The notes: generated by a model not told the origin, from the sequence alone. Shown: positions 7,846 through 15,520, counted from the first letter of the stretch. The stretch is DNA of 64,000 nt from Microbacterium sp. SS28 (GCF_022761035.1 NZ_JAKWJP010000004.1:372001-436000); one strand, 5' to 3'. Numbers and translations: made by a program.

Positions 7846-9075
7846 GTGACTTCTCCCTCCCGTCCGCTCTGGCGTGGGAGGGCCCTCGCACTCGTCGGCA
7901 TCGTCCTGCTGGCCTTCTCGCTGCGGTCGGCCGTGGCATCCCTTTCGCCGATCCTCGACCACGTCGCGGTCGACTTCGACGTGCCCGCGTGGGCGATCGG
8001 GCTCATCGGCACGGCGCCGCCCGTCTGCTTCGCGATCTTCGGCATCCTCACGCCGCAGTTCGAGCGCCGACTCGGCCTCGAGCGGCTCGTCGTGGTCGCG
8101 CTCGCGGTCGCCGCGTTCGCGATGATCGCGCGCGCCCTGGCGGTCGACGGACTGACGCTGCTGCTCGGGACGGCGCTCATCTTCGCTGCGGTCGGCGTCG
8201 CGAACGTGCTGCTTCCGCCCCTCGTGAAGAAATACTTCCCCGATCGGATCGGCCTCATGACTGCCGTGTTCTCGACGACGATGGCGGTCTCGACATTCCT
8301 GCCGCCGCTCATCGCCGTGCCGGTGGCGGATGCCGCGGGCTGGCGGCTCTCGCTGGGACTGTGGGCGGTCTTCGCGCTCGCGGCGCTGGGCCCGTGGATC
8401 GCGCTGCTCGTGCGGTCACGCAGCAACGGGGCGGACGAAGCCATCGAAGGCGCGAGCCCCGCCGTCTTCGGCCGGCTCTGGCGGCTTCCGCTCGCCTGGG
8501 CGCTCACGGTGTCGTTCGCCGTCTCGTCGACGATCGCCTACACCTGCTTCGCCTGGCTGCCGACGATCCTCGTCGACATCGCGGATGTCACGCCCGCCGC
8601 CGCGGGGGCCCTGCTGTCCCTCTTCGCGGCGATGGGCCTTCCCGCGTCGCTCCTCGTACCCGTGCTCGTCGCGCGCCACCGGATCGTGCGCTCCCTCTAC
8701 ACCGTGGCGGTCGTCGCGGGTCTCGCGGCCGTGGCGGGGCTGCTGCTGGCCCCGGCGGCCGCGCCGTGGCTGTGGGTCGCGCTGCTCGGCATACCGCCGC
8801 TGCTCTTCCCGCTCGTGCTCGTGCTGCTGGGGCTGCGCACGCGCACGCACGAGGCATCCGTCGCTCTCAGCGGGTTCGTGCAGAGCATCGGCTACGCGAT
8901 CGCGGCCGTCTTCCCGCTCGCCATCGGACTTCTGCACGATGCGACCGACGCGTGGGTCGTGCCGCTCCTTATCCTCGCGGCCGTCGTCGTGGCCGCGATC
9001 CCGGCGGGGTTCGTCGTGGCGCGCCCGCACACCGTCGAGGACGAGTGGGAGCGCCGGCACGGCGCGTGGGCATGA
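7846..9075 (+). CDS. MFS transporter, CynX/NimT-type
   Basis: A 409-residue inner-membrane carrier with about twelve hydrophobic helices. The early LLAFSLRSAVASLSPIL and later VANVLLPPLVKKYFPDR and TAVFSTTMAVSTFLPPL are typical of the CynX/NimT (cyanate/nitroimidazole) subfamily, which usually exports or takes up small organic anions; the substrate here is unknown. The start was placed at GTG 7846, seven bases after TAGGCT (7833-7838), rather than at an upstream frame start that adds only unrelated basic residues. It is monocistronic and ends at a hairpin shared with the converging PfpI gene. Confidence 0.88.
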   Translation: MTSPSRPLWRGRALALVGIVLLAFSLRSAVASLSPILDHVAVDFDVPAWAIGLIGTAPPVCFAIFGILTPQFERRLGLERLVVVALAVAAFAMIARALAVDGLTLLLGTALIFAAVGVANVLLPPLVKKYFPDRIGLMTAVFSTTMAVSTFLPPLIAVPVADAAGWRLSLGLWAVFALAALGPWIALLVRSRSNGADEAIEGASPAVFGRLWRLPLAWALTVSFAVSSTIAYTCFAWLPTILVDIADVTPAAAGALLSLFAAMGLPASLLVPVLVARHRIVRSLYTVAVVAGLAAVAGLLLAPAAAPWLWVALLGIPPLLFPLVLVLLGLRTRTHEASVALSGFVQSIGYAIAAVFPLAIGLLHDATDAWVVPLLILAAVVVAAIPAGFVVARPHTVEDEWERRHGAWA

Positions 9076-9077
9076 GA

Positions 9078-9108
9078 CTGCCCGGCCCGTGGCGAGCGGA
9101 CCGGGCAG
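9078..9108. terminator. Hairpin between converging MFS and PfpI genes
   Basis: CTGCCCGG (9078-9085) pairs with CCGGGCAG (9101-9108). It lies in the 45-bp gap between two converging stop codons and can serve both strands. Confidence 0.6.
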
Positions 9109-9120
9109 ACGGGGGACGGC

Positions 9121-9687
9121 TCAGGCGGTGACGCGGGCTCCTTCGAGCACGTCGATGAAGGCCTTCATCCAGATGCCGTTGTCGGGCCACGCGCGCGCCG
9201 TCACGAGGTTGCCGTCCACGACAGCGCCGCCGTTCTCGAACAGGCCGCCGGCCGTCTCGACGTCGATCGCGAGCTCGGGGTAGGCCGACGACGTGCGACC
9301 CTTCAGGACACCCGCCGCAGCGAGCAGGAGAGGACCGTGGCAGGTCGCCGCGACGGGGGAGTTCGCCTCGAAGAAGTGCCGCACGATGCGCTTGGCGTCC
9401 TCGTCGTTGCGGATGTACTCGGGCGCACGTCCGCCGGGCACGACGATTGCGACGTAGTCGGCGGGGTCGACGTCGGCGAACGCGACGTCGGCGTCCCACG
9501 CGTGGCCCGGCTTCTCGGTGTAGGTGCCGAATCCGTCGACGAAGTCGTGCACGACGAACTGCAGCTTGCGCTTGACGGGTGCGCCGATGTGCACTTCGTA
9601 GCCCGCCTCCTGCAGGCGGTGGTACGGGTAGAACACCTCGAGGGTCTCGGCGGCATCGCCGGTGAGGATGAGGATCTTGTCGGTCAT
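9121..9687 (-). CDS. DJ-1/PfpI-family protein
   Basis: A 188-residue class-I glutamine-amidotransferase-like protein (DJ-1/PfpI superfamily), covering proteases, glyoxalases, deglycases and stress chaperones. The Rossmann-like start KILILTGDAAETLEVFYPYH, the IVVPGGRAPEYIR strand and the nucleophile elbow ATCHGPLLLAAAGVLKG (Cys followed by His-Gly-Pro) are visible. ATG 9687 has GAGAGGAACC upstream. An IclR regulator is divergent over 113 bp and may control it. The exact activity cannot be read from sequence. Confidence 0.88.
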   Translation of the reverse strand: MTDKILILTGDAAETLEVFYPYHRLQEAGYEVHIGAPVKRKLQFVVHDFVDGFGTYTEKPGHAWDADVAFADVDPADYVAIVVPGGRAPEYIRNDEDAKRIVRHFFEANSPVAATCHGPLLLAAAGVLKGRTSSAYPELAIDVETAGGLFENGGAVVDGNLVTARAWPDNGIWMKAFIDVLEGARVTA

Positions 9688-9800
9688 GGTGGTTCCTCTC
9701 GTAGACGACCGTGTCTGCCACCAGCGTCGAGCCGCGCGGGCCCGCGCCGCGACATCCGTTCTCACGATGTGCGAAAGTCGCCGCGACATACACTGTCGCC

Positions 9801-10571
9801 ATGAGCGCCCCCACCCGCGATGCCGCGGGCATCCGTTCCGCCGACCGCGTGCTGCGGATCCTCGCCGAGATCGGCGCGACGCCCGACGGGCTGACGGCCG
9901 CCGAGCTGGGGGAGCGACTCGACCTCTCGACCGCGACGACGTACCGCCTGCTCGCGTCGCTGCAGACGCAGGACTACCTCGTGCGCGGCAGCGACGCCCG
10001 GTACATGCTCGGCCGGGCCGTCGACGGCCTCGGCCGCGCTGTGCGCTCGCAGCTCGTCGCGACGCCCACCGTGCGACGCATCCTCGAGGACATGCGCGAC
10101 GCGGCGCGCACGCCGGCCTACCTCACGGTCTTCCGCGGCGATGACATCGCCGTCGCGCACGTCGCCGAGTCGGCGGCGCATCCGAGGATCGGCCAGCTGC
10201 ACATCGGATTCGCGGATGCCGCACACGTGACGGCGTTCGGAAAGCTCATGCTCGCGGCGCGCGACGACGACGGCGTCCGCCGCTACCTCGAGCGGCACGG
10301 CGCCGCGGCCGTGACGTCGCGCTCCGTGACGAGCGAGCGGGCACTGCTGGAACAGCTCGACGACGTGCGGGCGCTGCAGATCGCGGTCGAGGTCGAGGAG
10401 TACATGCCCAAGCTCGCATGCATCGCCGCGCCCGTGAGGGCGCGCAACGGCCGGACAGTGGGCGCCGTGTCGCTCTCGACGACGGCCGATGACTTCGCGT
10501 CCCGCGCGCACGAGCTCGAGAGGATCGCGCGACGCGGCGCGTGGCACGTCTCGAGCAGCCTGCATCCCTGA
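9801..10571 (+). CDS. IclR-family transcriptional regulator
   Basis: A 256-residue regulator. The N-terminal winged helix (about 10-70: SADRVLRILAEIG, TAAELGERLDLSTATTYRLL) is followed by a GAF-like effector domain (about 85-250) with HIGFADAAHVTAFGKLMLA and CIAAPVRARNGRTVGAVSLS. ATG 9801 lies six bases after TACACT (9789-9794), the leaderless arrangement; a longer upstream frame adds no family sequence. It is divergent from the PfpI-type gene, its likely target. The effector is unknown. Confidence 0.9.
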   Translation: MSAPTRDAAGIRSADRVLRILAEIGATPDGLTAAELGERLDLSTATTYRLLASLQTQDYLVRGSDARYMLGRAVDGLGRAVRSQLVATPTVRRILEDMRDAARTPAYLTVFRGDDIAVAHVAESAAHPRIGQLHIGFADAAHVTAFGKLMLAARDDDGVRRYLERHGAAAVTSRSVTSERALLEQLDDVRALQIAVEVEEYMPKLACIAAPVRARNGRTVGAVSLSTTADDFASRAHELERIARRGAWHVSSSLHP

Positions 10572-10620
10572 CGGGCATGCCTCCCAGCAGTCACGCGAGA
10601 TGGCTTGCTACCGTCGGAGC

Positions 10621-11028
10621 ATGACGCTGACGGCTCCGCAGGCCTCCACCTCGCAGGCGCCGACCGACGCCGTCCGACGTGGCGAGGTCGCGGCATCCGC
10701 TCCCGACGGCGAGCAGCGCGATCACGCCGTCTTCCGCCGCCTCGCGCGCATGCGCGCGTGGGTGACCGAGCGTCCGCGCCTCGAACTCGCCTACCGTGCC
10801 GTCGTCGCGGTGATCGGCGTGACGCTCACCCTCGTGGGCATCGTCCTGCTCGCGCTACCCGGACCCGGATGGATCACGGTCTTCCTCGGGCTCGCGGTGC
10901 TGGGCACCGAGTTCCACTGGGCGCGCCGCATCTCGGCGTGGCTGAAGGTGCGCCTCGACCGCGCGTGGACATGGTGGCGCGCACGGCGGGCGCGACGGAA
11001 GTCGAGCGCAGTCGGCTCCCAGAGCTGA
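10621..11028 (+). CDS. TIGR02611/PGPGW-family membrane protein
   Basis: A 135-residue protein: a 55-residue polar N-terminus, two adjacent hydrophobic helices (about 58-95) joined by the hallmark LLALPGPGWITVFLGLAVLG, and a basic C-terminal tail with WTWWRARRARRK. The PGPGW motif marks a widespread actinobacterial membrane family of unknown function. The start lies six bases after TACCGT (10609-10614). It converges on the DUF3073 gene with a 22-bp gap. Confidence 0.88.
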   Translation: MTLTAPQASTSQAPTDAVRRGEVAASAPDGEQRDHAVFRRLARMRAWVTERPRLELAYRAVVAVIGVTLTLVGIVLLALPGPGWITVFLGLAVLGTEFHWARRISAWLKVRLDRAWTWWRARRARRKSSAVGSQS

Positions 11029-11050
11029 CCGGCGCGCGCCGAGGGGCGGG

Positions 11051-11224
11051 TCAGGCCCGCTCGTCCTCGAGTTCGTCGGCGTACTGATCCGCCCACTTGT
11101 CGACGTACTCGACCTCGTGATGACCCAGCTCGCGCTCGAGCGCCGAGTAGTTGACACTCGGACTATAGGACTTCAGTTCACGGGCGATCTTCGTGTTCTT
11201 CGCCTTCTGACGGCCACGCCCCAT
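11051..11224 (-). CDS. DUF3073 small basic protein
   Basis: A 57-residue protein starting MGRGRQKAKNTKIARELKSY, followed by NYSALERELG and YVDKWADQYADE. This is the DUF3073 pattern, a small, highly conserved actinobacterial protein of unknown function. The start at 11224 was preferred over an upstream in-frame start because homologues begin MGRGRQKAK and AGGGGG lies 11 bases before it. The leader is about 100 nt from an AT-rich island (11318-11336) with a minus-strand TATTCT, unlike the leaderless neighbours. Confidence 0.92.
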   Translation of the reverse strand: MGRGRQKAKNTKIARELKSYSPSVNYSALERELGHHEVEYVDKWADQYADELEDERA

Positions 11225-11317
11225 ATGCGAGACCCCCTCATTTCCGAGTAGCGGGCTGGTGTGCGGGCGTCCCGCTGTCCATAGCCCGGGCAATCACATC
11301 CGGCGGCAAGGCCGGTA

Positions 11318-11336
11318 AGAGTAGCATTCAGAATAA
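11318..11336 (-). promoter_or_regulatory. AT-rich promoter region of the DUF3073 gene
   Basis: A strikingly AT-rich patch in this GC-rich DNA holds TATTCT (11330-11335 read on the minus strand) as a -10 candidate, giving a long 5' leader to the DUF3073 start. The divergent universal stress gene begins 57 bases to the right. Confidence 0.45.
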
Positions 11337-11392
11337 CACGGCGCTCCGGGGCGACGGTGTCTGCACACGCATGCGGAAGGGGCGATGCACAG

Positions 11393-11932
11393 ATGGCGCA
11401 GGAAGAATCCGAGGTCGTCGGCGAGGGAGCTCCCGCGCCGGAGGTTCACGGCGCGGTCATCGTGGGCGTCGTCCCGGGTGAGCCCGCACGGGTCGTGAAG
11501 GAGGCTGCGCGCTACGCCAAGGTGCTCGGCGCCCCCCTGCTGGTCGTGCACGTCGACGTGACGCGATTCGTGACCTACGAAGACCCGGACGGGTATGTGC
11601 ACTCGGCGCCGATCGACATGCACGTCGGCGGAGGCGAGGCCGAACTCGACCTCGTCAGGAACGAGACGGCCACGGCGCTCGAGGGTCACGAGGTGACCTG
11701 GACGGCCCAGCAGCTGGTCGGAGACCCGGCGATCGCCATCAAGCACCTCGCCGAGCAGGTCGACGCGCGTCTCATCGTCGTCGGCACGCGCAAGCGCGGT
11801 CTCGGCGAGTCGATCCGCGAGTTCTTCACCGGTTCGGTCGCCGCGCGCCTCGCGCACCGCCAGCACCGGCCGATCCTCGTCGTCCCGCTCGGCGACCCGA
11901 TCGCCGACGACGAGGAGATCTGGCCGGCGTAG
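11393..11932 (+). CDS. Universal stress protein (UspA family)
   Basis: A 179-residue cytoplasmic single Usp domain. The alpha/beta fold begins HGAVIVGVVPGEPARVVKEA; the C-terminal ATP-loop region RLIVVGTRKRGLGESIREFFTGSVAARLAHRQHRPILVVPLG resembles the G-2x-G-9x-G-S/T motif, with Arg/Lys in the first part. Start ATG 11393 follows GGAAGGGG at a slightly long distance; an in-frame GTG at 11357 is possible. The role is generic stress or energy-state response. It is divergent from DUF3073 and converges on the cupin gene. Confidence 0.9.
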   Translation: MAQEESEVVGEGAPAPEVHGAVIVGVVPGEPARVVKEAARYAKVLGAPLLVVHVDVTRFVTYEDPDGYVHSAPIDMHVGGGEAELDLVRNETATALEGHEVTWTAQQLVGDPAIAIKHLAEQVDARLIVVGTRKRGLGESIREFFTGSVAARLAHRQHRPILVVPLGDPIADDEEIWPA

Positions 11933-11943
11933 CCCGGCTGAGG

Positions 11944-12327
11944 TCAGGCGCTCGCCGTCTCGGCGTGCGCACCCTCCTTCGCCCAGTTCGTCGAGCCGAA
12001 CCAGTCGACGACGATGACGGGCTCGTCTCCGACGACCCAGGCATCGTGCCCCTCCGGCAGGCTCGTGACGTCTCCGGGGCCCGCGATGAACTCCGTGCCG
12101 TCGTCCATGCGGATCGCCAAGCGACCCTGCACGTGGTACTGGAAGTGCGGGGCCAGGCAGGATTCCGTCCCTGCGATGGGTCCCACGTCGTTCGACCAGC
12201 GCCACCCGGGTTCGAGGATGAGGCGACCGATCGTGCTGTCGCCGACCTCGAGGATCTCGGCCTTGCCGTGCGTGAACGTCCGCACCTCGGACGGCTTCGC
12301 GAACGTCTCGTGCTCCACTGTCTGCAT
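11944..12327 (-). CDS. Cupin-domain protein under TetR control
   Basis: A 127-residue single-domain cupin. Motif 1 is degenerate around GPIAGTESCLAPHFQYHVQGRL, then IRMDDGTEFIAGPGDVTSLPEGHDAWVVGDE gives the typical G(D)V-x-P-x-H segment. It might bind a metal or small ligand; no enzymatic role can be assigned. GAGGAGGACGAG is a strong ribosome site. A minus-strand TAATCT (12367-12372) is a plausible -10, lying between two TetR-type palindromes, so repression by the divergent TetR gene is likely. Confidence 0.85.
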   Translation of the reverse strand: MQTVEHETFAKPSEVRTFTHGKAEILEVGDSTIGRLILEPGWRWSNDVGPIAGTESCLAPHFQYHVQGRLAIRMDDGTEFIAGPGDVTSLPEGHDAWVVGDEPVIVVDWFGSTNWAKEGAHAETASA

Positions 12328-12349
12328 CTCGTCCTCCTCGACGAATCCA

Positions 12350-12394
12350 TCTACCTACTAGTAGACAGATTATCTACCTACCAGAAGGTAGATA
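12350..12394. promoter_or_regulatory. Two TetR-type operators in the cupin/tetR divergent promoter
   Basis: Site 1 (12350-12365) has arms TCTAC and GTAGA. Site 2 (12371-12394) has perfect 9-bp arms TATCTACCT and AGGTAGATA around ACCAGA. Site 2 covers the -35 area of the tetR promoter (TACTAT 12413-12418) and the spacer of the cupin promoter; site 1 lies at the start of the cupin transcript. This fits autorepression plus repression of the cupin gene. Confidence 0.75.
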
Positions 12395-12425
12395 CAAGAG
12401 GCGGTGCGGCATTACTATGGCGACC

Positions 12426-13022
12426 ATGGGCGACACTCCGACCATCGCGACGGCCGACCGCATCCTCGACCTCGCCGAGGAGCTCGTGCAGACGAGGGGC
12501 GTCAACGGCATGTCGTACGCCGACATCTCGGCGGGCCTCGGCATCACGAAAGCGTCGCTGCACTACCACTTCGCGACGAAGGCCGACCTCGTGCGGGCTC
12601 TCATCGACCGGTACTCGAGTCGCTTCTTCGCTCAGCTGCACGTGATCGAAGAGGGCGAGACGGATGCGGCAGTCAGACTGCGGGAATACGCCCAGGTCTA
12701 CGGCGGAGTGCTCGCCCGCGGCCGCATGTGCCTGTGCGGCATGCTCGCGTCGGACTATGAGACGCTCTCGCCCGACGCGCAGTCCGAGGTCGCGCAGTTC
12801 TTCGAGCGCAACACGGAGTGGCTCGCACGCGTCATCGCCGAAGGCGTGCGTGACGGCGAGCTGACCGAGACGGCTCCGCCGCGGGATGCCGCCGAGACGC
12901 TTCTCGCGGGCCTCGAGGGGGCGATGCTCGTCTCGCGTCCGTTCGAGGGCTCGCAGCGGTTCGACACGATCTCGGCGGCACTGCTGAACGCGCTCGGCGC
13001 CGCGCCGCGTCCTGCGGCCTGA
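12426..13022 (+). CDS. TetR-family transcriptional repressor
   Basis: A 198-residue regulator. The N-terminal HTH (about 10-55) reads TADRILDLAEELVQTRGVNG, then YADISAGLGITKASLHYHFATKADLVRAL, a clear TetR signature. The C-terminal ligand domain contains RMCLCGMLASDYETLS, a cysteine-containing stretch typical of the YcdC-like C-terminal subfamily. ATG 12426 was chosen because TACTAT (12413-12418) lies seven bases upstream; ATG 12417 overlaps that box. Paired palindromes upstream indicate autoregulation and control of the divergent cupin gene. The ligand is unknown. Confidence 0.9.
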   Translation: MGDTPTIATADRILDLAEELVQTRGVNGMSYADISAGLGITKASLHYHFATKADLVRALIDRYSSRFFAQLHVIEEGETDAAVRLREYAQVYGGVLARGRMCLCGMLASDYETLSPDAQSEVAQFFERNTEWLARVIAEGVRDGELTETAPPRDAAETLLAGLEGAMLVSRPFEGSQRFDTISAALLNALGAAPRPAA

Positions 13023-13063
13023 CGCCGAGGCGGCCGGCCGCCGGACGAGCAGAGGAGAACCAG

Positions 13064-13102
13064 CGAGGGGAGGGCGGGATGCGACATCCCGCCCTCCCCT
13101 CG
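13064..13102. terminator. Strong bidirectional hairpin between tetR-type and padR-type genes
   Basis: An 18-bp perfect stem (13064-13081 with 13085-13102, beginning CGAGGGGAGGGCGGGATG) with a 3-base loop lies between two converging genes, 41 bases after the TetR stop and 10 bases before the PadR stop. Confidence 0.8.
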
Positions 13103-13111
13103 TCGTATTCC

Positions 13112-13732
13112 TCAGCCGCGCAGGGCGCGGGTGACGGAGCGGGCCGCCGAGTCGAGCGCCGACTCGAGGTCGTCGACGGTCCACTCGGCGATGACGCCGC
13201 CGCGGGCCACGTACGTCCGCAGGTCGCTGCGCACCTGCGCGCGGAACTCGGCCACGAGGGCCTCGGCGCGATGCAGCTGCTCGCGGCTCGCCGTGCGCGC
13301 GTCGTCGACGGCGGATGCGGCATCCGGCGCCGACTTCGGCTCGGCACGCTCGTCTTGCGCGGCCGCGGCGAGGTCGGCGCGCAGGCTCTTCATGGCCTCA
13401 CGGACACTGCCGCGCACTTCGTCGGCGATGAGGCGGACGGAGTCGGCGAGACCCGCCTCGATGCCCTCGAGCTCGCCCGCGCGGGACTGCACCTCGGCGT
13501 GTCCGGCCTCGGTGATCTGGTAGACCGTCTTGCGGCCGTCGACGGACTTCGTGACGAGTCCCTCTTCCTCGAGCTTCGCCAGGCGCGGGTAGATCGTGCC
13601 GGCGCTCGGGGTGTAGGTGCCGCCGGTGCGGTCCGAGAGCGCCTGCATGATGTCGTAGCCGTGGCGGGGACCCTCGTCGAGGAGGTTCAGCAGGTAGAGG
13701 CGCAGGTCGCCGTGCGAGAAGACGGGAGCCAT
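13112..13732 (-). CDS. PadR-family transcriptional regulator
   Basis: A 206-residue regulator. The N-terminal PadR winged helix (about 5-85) shows LRLYLLNLLDEGPRHGYDIMQAL, TPSAGTIYPRLAKLEEEGLV and DGRKTVYQITEAG. A long helical C-terminus with an Ala/Asp-rich linker probably dimerises. Start ATG 13732 overlaps the TGA of the upstream DUF4097 gene (TGATG) and has GAAGGA six bases before; an ATG at 13738 would have no spacing. It is co-transcribed with the DUF4097 gene, whose promoter carries two CGATATATCG operators that this protein probably binds. Confidence 0.92.
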   Translation of the reverse strand: MAPVFSHGDLRLYLLNLLDEGPRHGYDIMQALSDRTGGTYTPSAGTIYPRLAKLEEEGLVTKSVDGRKTVYQITEAGHAEVQSRAGELEGIEAGLADSVRLIADEVRGSVREAMKSLRADLAAAAQDERAEPKSAPDAASAVDDARTASREQLHRAEALVAEFRAQVRSDLRTYVARGGVIAEWTVDDLESALDSAARSVTRALRG

Positions 13733-14586
13733 CACCATTCCTTCGCTTCGTCGTGGGGCTCGGGCGTCGGCGCTGCCGCGCGGCGGAGCACCGTGACATC
13801 GCCCGACACCGAGTTGGCGCGCACGTCCGCGAACGTGCCGCTCAGCTCGCCGACCGAGCCGGTGTAGTTGGTCGTGATGCCGCCCTGGCCCGAGCGGACG
13901 ATGCCGTCGACCTGGACGCGCCCGCCGACGCTGCGGATGGCGTAGTTGGCGGGCAGCCCCTCGTCGAGGCGGATCGTGGCGTTGCCGCTCACGCTGTTGA
14001 GCGTCACCGTGTGCACGCCGCCGGTCGAGTCGACGAGCATCGCGCCCGAGACGGTGTCGATCGTCGCGCGGCGCAGCGCACCGGTCGCCGCGACGTCGCC
14101 CGAGACGCTGTTGGCGTTGAGCGTGCCCGAGAGGCCGCGCGCATTGACGTCGCCAGAGACGGCGTTGACCGAGACGTCGCCTGTGATGCCGTCGACCATG
14201 ATGTCGCCCGACACGGTGTTGAGCTTGGCATCGCTGTGCAGCCCCGACACGAGCGCGCTCGCCGACACGACGCCCAGGGTCAGCGCGATGTCACGGGGGA
14301 CGGCGACGCTGATCTCGGCCTTCGGCCCGCTCACGCCGAAGTTGCGGAACACCTCGAGGAAGTTGTCCCAGCGCAGCTGCGGATGGTCGATCTCGAGCAG
14401 GTCGCCCGAGGCCTCGATGCGCAGGTCCTTGATGGTGACGCCGTGCACTTCGATGCGCACGCCCGGCTCATCGTGCGCGACGACGTCGATCTGGCCTCCG
14501 ACGAGGCCGACTTTTAGCTTGCGCACGTCTTCGATGTCGATGACGCGCGTCTCGCCCGGGTGGATGATCCACTTCTCGAGGGTCAT
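13732..14586 (-). CDS. DUF4097-family beta-helix protein
   Basis: A 284-residue protein with at least six imperfect repeats of a NSVSGDV unit (NTVSGDIMVDG, NAVSGDVNARG, NSVSGDVAATG, DTVSGAMLVDS, NSVSGNATIRL, NSVSGDVTVLR), the pattern of DUF4097, expected to fold as a right-handed beta-helix. There is no signal peptide or membrane helix. In Firmicutes related proteins (LiaG-like) belong to envelope-stress operons, but the role here is unknown. It heads a two-gene operon with PadR (TGATG overlap), has ribosome site CAGGAGAC, and is controlled from twin palindromes at 14611-14654. Confidence 0.9.
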   Translation of the reverse strand: MTLEKWIIHPGETRVIDIEDVRKLKVGLVGGQIDVVAHDEPGVRIEVHGVTIKDLRIEASGDLLEIDHPQLRWDNFLEVFRNFGVSGPKAEISVAVPRDIALTLGVVSASALVSGLHSDAKLNTVSGDIMVDGITGDVSVNAVSGDVNARGLSGTLNANSVSGDVAATGALRRATIDTVSGAMLVDSTGGVHTVTLNSVSGNATIRLDEGLPANYAIRSVGGRVQVDGIVRSGQGGITTNYTGSVGELSGTFADVRANSVSGDVTVLRRAAAPTPEPHDEAKEW

Positions 14587-14610
14587 GGTGTGTCTCCTGT
14601 GGGTTCGTCT

Positions 14611-14654
14611 CGCGATATATCGCGTTCCACCAGAGTAACACGATATATCGCGAG
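14611..14654. promoter_or_regulatory. Twin CGATATATCG operators of the DUF4097-padR operon
   Basis: A perfect 14-bp palindrome CGCGATATATCGCG (14611-14624) and a near copy around CGATATATCG (14641-14650) have centres 28 bp apart. Between them the minus strand carries TACTCT (14632-14637) as -10. PadR regulators commonly bind such AT-centred palindromes, so autorepression is likely. Confidence 0.75.
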
Positions 14655-14707
14655 TCAGTCAAGAGGAGGCATTCGTTCGTCTTCTGAGAAGTTCCGGATG
14701 CCGCCGC

Positions 14708-14738
14708 TTGACCTTGCCGCGACGTCAACCTTTACCGT
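14708..14738 (+). promoter_or_regulatory. MerR-type promoter with 19-bp spacer
   Basis: The -35 TTGACC (14708-14713) and -10 TACCGT (14733-14738) are 19 bp apart, the overlong spacing that MerR-family activators correct by twisting DNA. A dyad TTGAC-N11-GTCAA (14708-14728) lies inside it. The next gene is a MerR protein, so autoactivation is expected. Confidence 0.7.
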
Positions 14739-14761
14739 GGAACACAAGAGAGGAGGTCGCC

Positions 14762-15520
14762 ATGGAGTGGTCGATCCAGCAGGTCGCGAAGCTCGCGGGC
14801 ACGACGAGCCGCACGCTGCGGCACTACGACGACATCGGGCTGCTCGCGCCGTCGAGCGTCGGGCACAACGGCTATCGGCACTACGACCAGGCGTCGCTCG
14901 TGCGGCTGCAGCGGATCCTGCTGCTGCGCGATCTGGGCCTGGGCCTCCCGCAGATCGGCGAGGTGCTCGCGCGCGAGACCTCGGAGGCGAGCGCCCTCGA
15001 GAGCCACCTCGCGTGGCTGCGGCAGGAGCAGGACCGGCTCGCCCGCCAGGTCGGGTCGGTCGAGGCGACCATCAGAGCATTGAGAGGAGGTGAACGACTC
15101 ATGGCACAGGACATGTTCGACGGCTTCGACCACACGCAGTACAAGGACGAGGTCGAGGACCGCTGGGGCAAGGACGCGTACGCGCGCTCCGACGCGTGGT
15201 GGCGCGGGATGGATGCCGGCGAGAAGGCCGCGTTCAAGGAGCGCGTGCAGCGCCTCGGCGCCGACTGGATCGCCGCGGCGGAGTCCGGCGCAGCGCCCGA
15301 CGGCGCCGAGGCGCAGGATCTCGCCCGACGTCACGTCGAGTGGCTGACCGGCATTCCCGGCACACCCGCCGAGGTGCCCGGCGGCGACGTCAAGGCGTAC
15401 GTCATCGGGCTCGGCGAGATGTACGTCGCCGACCCGCGGTTCGCGAAGAACTACGGCGGCGAGACCGGAGCCGCATTCGTGCGCGACGCACTGCGCGTCT
15501 ACGCGGAGGAGAGCCTCTAG
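14762..15520 (+). CDS. MerR-family regulator with TipAS effector domain
   Basis: A 252-residue TipAL-like activator. The N-terminal MerR HTH (1-70: WSIQQVAKLAGTTSRTLRHY, DDIGLLAPSSVGHNGYRHYD) and a dimerising coiled coil (about 75-110) are followed by a C-terminal TipAS domain (about 113-252: FDHTQYKDEVEDRWGKDAY, W-rich start, YVADPRFAKNYGG). In Streptomyces TipAS binds thiopeptides such as thiostrepton and activates multidrug genes. The start has AGGAGGTCGCC. Inside the gene a second strong ribosome site before ATG 15101, in frame, should give TipAS alone. It is followed by a strong terminator. Confidence 0.93.
   Translation: MEWSIQQVAKLAGTTSRTLRHYDDIGLLAPSSVGHNGYRHYDQASLVRLQRILLLRDLGLGLPQIGEVLARETSEASALESHLAWLRQEQDRLARQVGSVEATIRALRGGERLMAQDMFDGFDHTQYKDEVEDRWGKDAYARSDAWWRGMDAGEKAAFKERVQRLGADWIAAAESGAAPDGAEAQDLARRHVEWLTGIPGTPAEVPGGDVKAYVIGLGEMYVADPRFAKNYGGETGAAFVRDALRVYAEESL
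15083..15103 (+). promoter_or_regulatory. Internal ribosome site and in-frame ATG for a separate TipAS product
   Basis: AGAGGAGGTGA (15083-15093) precedes ATG 15101 by seven bases, in the TipA frame (codon 114). Translation from here yields about 139 residues, exactly the TipAS effector domain. Streptomyces tipA is known to produce TipAS from an internal start. Confidence 0.8.

Noticed and set aside
4925-7939. 1000-codon minus-strand frame opposite purM and purF
   Set aside because: Composition is Arg/Val/Asp/His-rich antisense of two certain genes, with no start signal and no known domain.
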